From NCBI GenBank assembly GCA_022702705.1, contig CM040425.1, positions 744,001 through 808,000 of the forward strand: 64,000 nucleotides of DNA. The letters run 5' to 3'. The notes beneath the pieces were generated by a model. The model had not been told where the DNA came from. It searched no databases and saw only the letters and a program-made list of their open reading frames with translations. Both the position numbers and the translations under genes were made by a program. Positions 60,401 through 64,000 of the stretch are shown here, piece by piece (within the stretch, counting starts at the first letter, position 1; every line of letters starts with the position of its first letter). Source of the DNA: Papilionanthe hookeriana x Papilionanthe teres (Eukaryota > Streptophyta > Magnoliopsida > Asparagales > Orchidaceae).

Positions 60401-62754
60401 TAGGGGAGACATGGGAGTGGTTAATCACTCTTAAGTGAATCATTAAAGGGTCCACTCTTCTTGCCATTTTGGGTATTATGAAGTGTCCAAGGCTTTCATG
60501 GATCACATGTGGCTCATGAATGGCTTCATGGCTCACCTTTGGCTTGGAAAAAGCTAAGTCAACTTTCATGAAAGAGGATTTTAGGAATTTTGGTAATTTA
60601 GGGGTGATTTGATAGGATTTGGCATATGGCTTAGTTTAGAAAAATTTGATGGCTAATTTAGAACTTAGGGACGATTTTAATTGAGTGAGGATGAGATGAG
60701 ATTGTAATGTGGGTCTTAGGATGGGTTTGGACTTTTGAAATTATTTTAGGAATGGGCCTTTAGGAAGGTTTAAAAAGGTGGGCTTTAGGCTAAAAAATAA
60801 ATTTATGGATGGGATTTTTTTGTAAAAGTTTGGGCCAAGTAATTGTTGGATTTGGTTTAGGGATGTGTCATGAGTGATTTGGATCAAACTTGAGGTGGTT
60901 TGGCATTGAATTAGGTCTAAATTGAGTCTCTTTGGTAAAAGAGTCCAAATGGGTCAAAATGAGCTATCTTGGGCTAAAGTTGGGATAATGTTGAAATTGA
61001 TGTAAAATTAATGTTGGGAAATGTTTATGGGGGTGTTAAAAATATGTTTCAACTTTGGTTGTGTTTTGATTTTGGGATTTGGGCCCATTTGGGTTAGGTT
61101 TGGGTGTAGGCCCATTTAAGGAATTTTGGGTTTGGGTTGAAATTGAGTAAGGTTTGGGTCCAAATTTTGGGCAAATCATATTAGTGTTTTGTTTTTGGGG
61201 ATGCTAGGAAGGTTTTAGAAAAGATTTGGGTCAAATTGGGAGTGAATTGGGTCGGTTTGAGCTAGGTTTAGGTCATGGGTCAAAATTGGGCCTTAAGCTT
61301 TTAAAATGAAATTGGATTCAAATGCCAATCAAATTGGGCTTGAATTTGGTCTACATTGATATTGGGGATATTGAATTGAAGTTTAGAATTGAATTGGACC
61401 AAAGTTGAGACCAATTGGGGTGATTTGGTTTGACATTGGGTTCATTTGGGTTTAAAATGGGCTAAATTGGGGGTTTTCGTAAAAGTGGGGTAAATTGACA
61501 AAATTGGACCATGGTATAGTAGGAAAAAATGGAACTGGGAATATTTGGGAGTTTCTGGAATTTTTTTGGAATTTTCTGAATTTTTAGATTTTTGGGTCAA
61601 GAGGGGCATTTTGGTAATTTGGAGGGTATTGGGGGTATTTTTAGAAATTTTGGTATTTTTTGCTGGAGATGGTCAATTTGAGTGGGGGGAAAATGTTTAG
61701 GATTGATTTTGAGGAATTTTAGGGGATTTAGAGATTTTGGAGGATTTGGGCAATTTCAAGGGCTTTTGGTAGGTTTGATGGGTGTAGGGTCCCCGGGGTC
61801 AAAAATTGAAATTTTGGGAGAATGAAGATTGATCAAATGTGAGTGAAATGGAATCACTTTGGTTGAGCCATGAAGCCATATTAAGCCTATATGAGCCATG
61901 AGAGGACTCATTGGAGGCATTCACTATGTTGTTCCTAACCCTCTTAACCAGGGGCTTAGGGGTTAAGGTCCATCCATATGAATTACCTACATGAGTCAGG
62001 AGTCAAGTTGGGTATGGGTGTGGTTTTAGGATTTGGATTGTGTGTGTGAGAGTGTAGAGTATGAGTGTAGTGAGTGTGTAAGTCAACCCTCACTGCACCG
62101 GGCCACCTGGGGTAGTCCTAAGGCCAAAGAGTCCTATAGGGAACTCATCCTTTAAACCTTCACATTTGATTTCAACCCTCTAGGTGATTAGGGGTCTACA
62201 ATCAAACTTGTGGGGTTTGCAGGGTGTCAAGAGGTGTTTGAACTTCTAAAGGGTGGGTTCCACTTCTAGTCCTCTAAGATAGTCAAAGGAAAAGCATAAG
62301 GCTAGATCCTATGTACTAAAGAGAGAAGAGAAGACCTCATCAAAAATGAGGTCAACAAATGGACCCCCAATAGGTGTGGTGTGTTAACCAAGCACTCCGT
62401 GCGTATTGGTGTTGACCGAATAGATCAACAAAACTAACACAGATGTCCCAGTGACAAACTTAGGACGAAGTAGAAGAACTTCCGCTGGGGAGTATCAGGT
62501 ATATCTCCAAGACTGGAGGTTCCTGAACTCTCGCTGGGGAATGGAAAAGGAGGTGAACTCCAAATCACATGATCTGGGGAATTCAATTTAGATTTTATTT
62601 TACTTTTAAATTTCAAATTTCAATGTGTGAGCTTAGATTTTAGCTTGAGTTTTAATTTAGATTGAAGTTTGGTTTAAAATCAATTTGAGGAAATTTTGAA
62701 TTTGAAATTTGGATTTGAAATGAGAATTGAAACCTATGTTTTAACCTCGGGATT

Positions 62755-63576
62755 ATGAAGAAAACTGGAATTTAGGTACCAGCCGCGGAGTGAGAATCGG
62801 AGTTTAGGTATCGACGAAAAAAAAAGGATGAGAGTCAGAATTTAGGTACTGATCTCGGAATGAGAACTAGAATTTAGGTACTAGTCTCGAAATGAGAACT
62901 GGAATTTAGGTACCAGTCTCGGAAGTTTAGAATTGAAATTTAGGTATCAATTCGAAAGAGAATCGAAATATAGGTATCGATCTCAAAAGGAGAGTCGAAA
63001 TTTAGGTACCGACCTCAAAATGAGAACTGGAATTTTGGTACCAGTCTCGGAAGTTTAGAATTGAAATTTAGGTATCAATTCGAAAGAGAATCAAAATTTA
63101 GGTATCGATCTCGGAAGGAGAGTCAGAATTTAGGTACCGACCTCGAAATGAGAACTGAAATTTAGGTACCAGTCTCGGAAGTTTAGAATTGAAATTTAGG
63201 TATCAATTCGAAAGAGAATCTAAATTTAGGTATCGATCTCGAAAGGAGAGTCGTAATTTAAGTACCGACCTCGAAATGAGAACTAGAATTTAGGTGCCAA
63301 TCTCGGAAGTTTAGAATTAAAATTTAGGTATCAATTCGAAAGAGAATTGAAATTTAGGTATCGATCTCGAAAGGAGAGTCGGAATTTAGGTACCGACCTT
63401 GAAATGAGAACTGGAATTTAGGTACCAGTCTCGGAAGTTTAGAATTGAAATTTAGGTATCAATTCGAAAGAGAATCGAAATTTAGGTATCGATCTTGAAA
63501 GGAGAGTCGGAATTTAAGTACCGACCTCGAAATGAGAACTGGAATTTAGGTACCAGTGTCGGAAGTTGTAATGTAT
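62755..63576 (-). repeat. 128-bp-type minisatellite in LTR copy C, short array
   Basis: Six to seven units, against about 32 in the 3' LTR. The stem-loop core AATTTAGGTA is kept (reverse strand). Confidence 0.92.
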
Positions 63577-64000
63577 GAAGAAGGATCCAGTCTCATGCCA
63601 TCAGAACCAAATCGAACAAAGTTCGTAGCTCCGTGTCAATAGACCTAGTCAATCTCCGTACAAGAGGGAAGGGAGATCACAGAAAAAGGGTTTCGATGTG
63701 ACGAAAAGGGTGTAGGACTTTTGAAATTTGAATTGTGAGTTTTCCGTGAGGAAGAACCATCCGGAAAAAGGGTTTCAAAGTAGTATGAAGTAGATTTTGA
63801 TCTGAGGAAGAATTGAAGGATTTGAAAGAGATAGATTGAGATTGTAATTCCATTTGAGATTCATTTTTCATTTTGTTTGTCCTTTAATGATCTAATTTTA
63901 TTTTTGTTGTTTATTTGATGTTCACACGAATTTTATTTGGTGTTCATGTGGATTTGAAGTTCCTTTGAATATTTGGATTTCTAAGAAAGGTTCTTATTTA

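Larger units (their letters stand above)
54968..63996 (-). repeat. Reverse LTR copy C, full length, about 9.0 kb
   Basis: It starts TGTCGGCATATTTTTAGG and ends in a sequence that matches the 3' LTR start at 25571 (TAAGAA for TGAGAA). The segments are collinear with the 3' LTR; the shorter length is mainly a shorter minisatellite. Bases 63577-63996 match 25571-25957. The last four bases of the window equal the end of the polypurine tract, so this may be the 3' LTR of a second element lying beyond the window. TATA-like site at 59960-59969, GC block at 59156-59375, hairpin 1 at 55552-55590. No gene. Confidence 0.87.

Overview
This window is plant nuclear DNA made almost wholly of LTR retrotransposons. 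I see no ordinary host gene, tRNA, rRNA, CRISPR array or bacterial feature. Two Ty3/Gypsy lineages are present: a giant Tat/Ogre-type element and Athila-type elements. Their gag, protease, reverse transcriptase (RT), RNase H and integrase domains, and their tRNA primer-binding sites, match plant families. Such dense, nested, decayed copies suggest an angiosperm with a large, repeat-rich genome; I cannot name the species.

Layout. Bases 1-37488 hold one Tat/Ogre-type element on the + strand. They comprise the 3' end of its 5' LTR (1-2311), a primer-binding site, a leader, an N-terminal ORF plus gag, protease, RT, two RNase H domains, integrase, an extra 3' ORF, a polypurine tract and a 3' LTR of about 11.9 kb (25571-37488). 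The RT gene is split by a 13.1-kb Athila element on the - strand (7390-20515). That insert has LTRs of about 1.8 kb, a tRNA-Asp-type primer-binding site, gag to integrase, and a downstream ORF of the 'putative plant transposon protein' type. Its 5-bp target duplication lies so that the RT frame resumes exactly on the far side.

Bases 37489-38436 are an orphan protease/RT fragment of another Athila copy. Bases 38437-64000 hold three copies of the giant LTR, all on the - strand and joined end to end (38437-46304, 46305-54967, 54968-63996). The first two are truncated at or inside a 128-bp minisatellite. The last is a second collinear full-length LTR of about 9.0 kb, which confirms the unusual LTR length. 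Together with the 3' LTR they form a large inverted repeat around the Athila fragment.

Most notable points. (1) The 3' ORF of the Ogre-type element (23709-25201) carries an AlkB-type 2-oxoglutarate/Fe(II) dioxygenase domain close to plant ALKBH9/10 RNA m6A demethylases. The iron-binding and co-substrate residues remain, and a textbook splice acceptor lies just upstream. (2) The LTR minisatellite is a higher-order array of about 31-bp units. Each unit is a stem-loop with an invariant loop, a bulged T and stems that covary between units. (3) Two more hairpins in the R/U5 part keep pairing through compensatory changes among LTR copies. (4) An 18-nt leader segment is exactly complementary to a segment of the LTR U3. 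(5) The Athila element carries many near-perfect GGCGCCTAGGCGCC palindromes.

All coding regions are decayed by stops and frameshifts, so these are fossil copies. Family identities come from motif recognition only; no database search was run.
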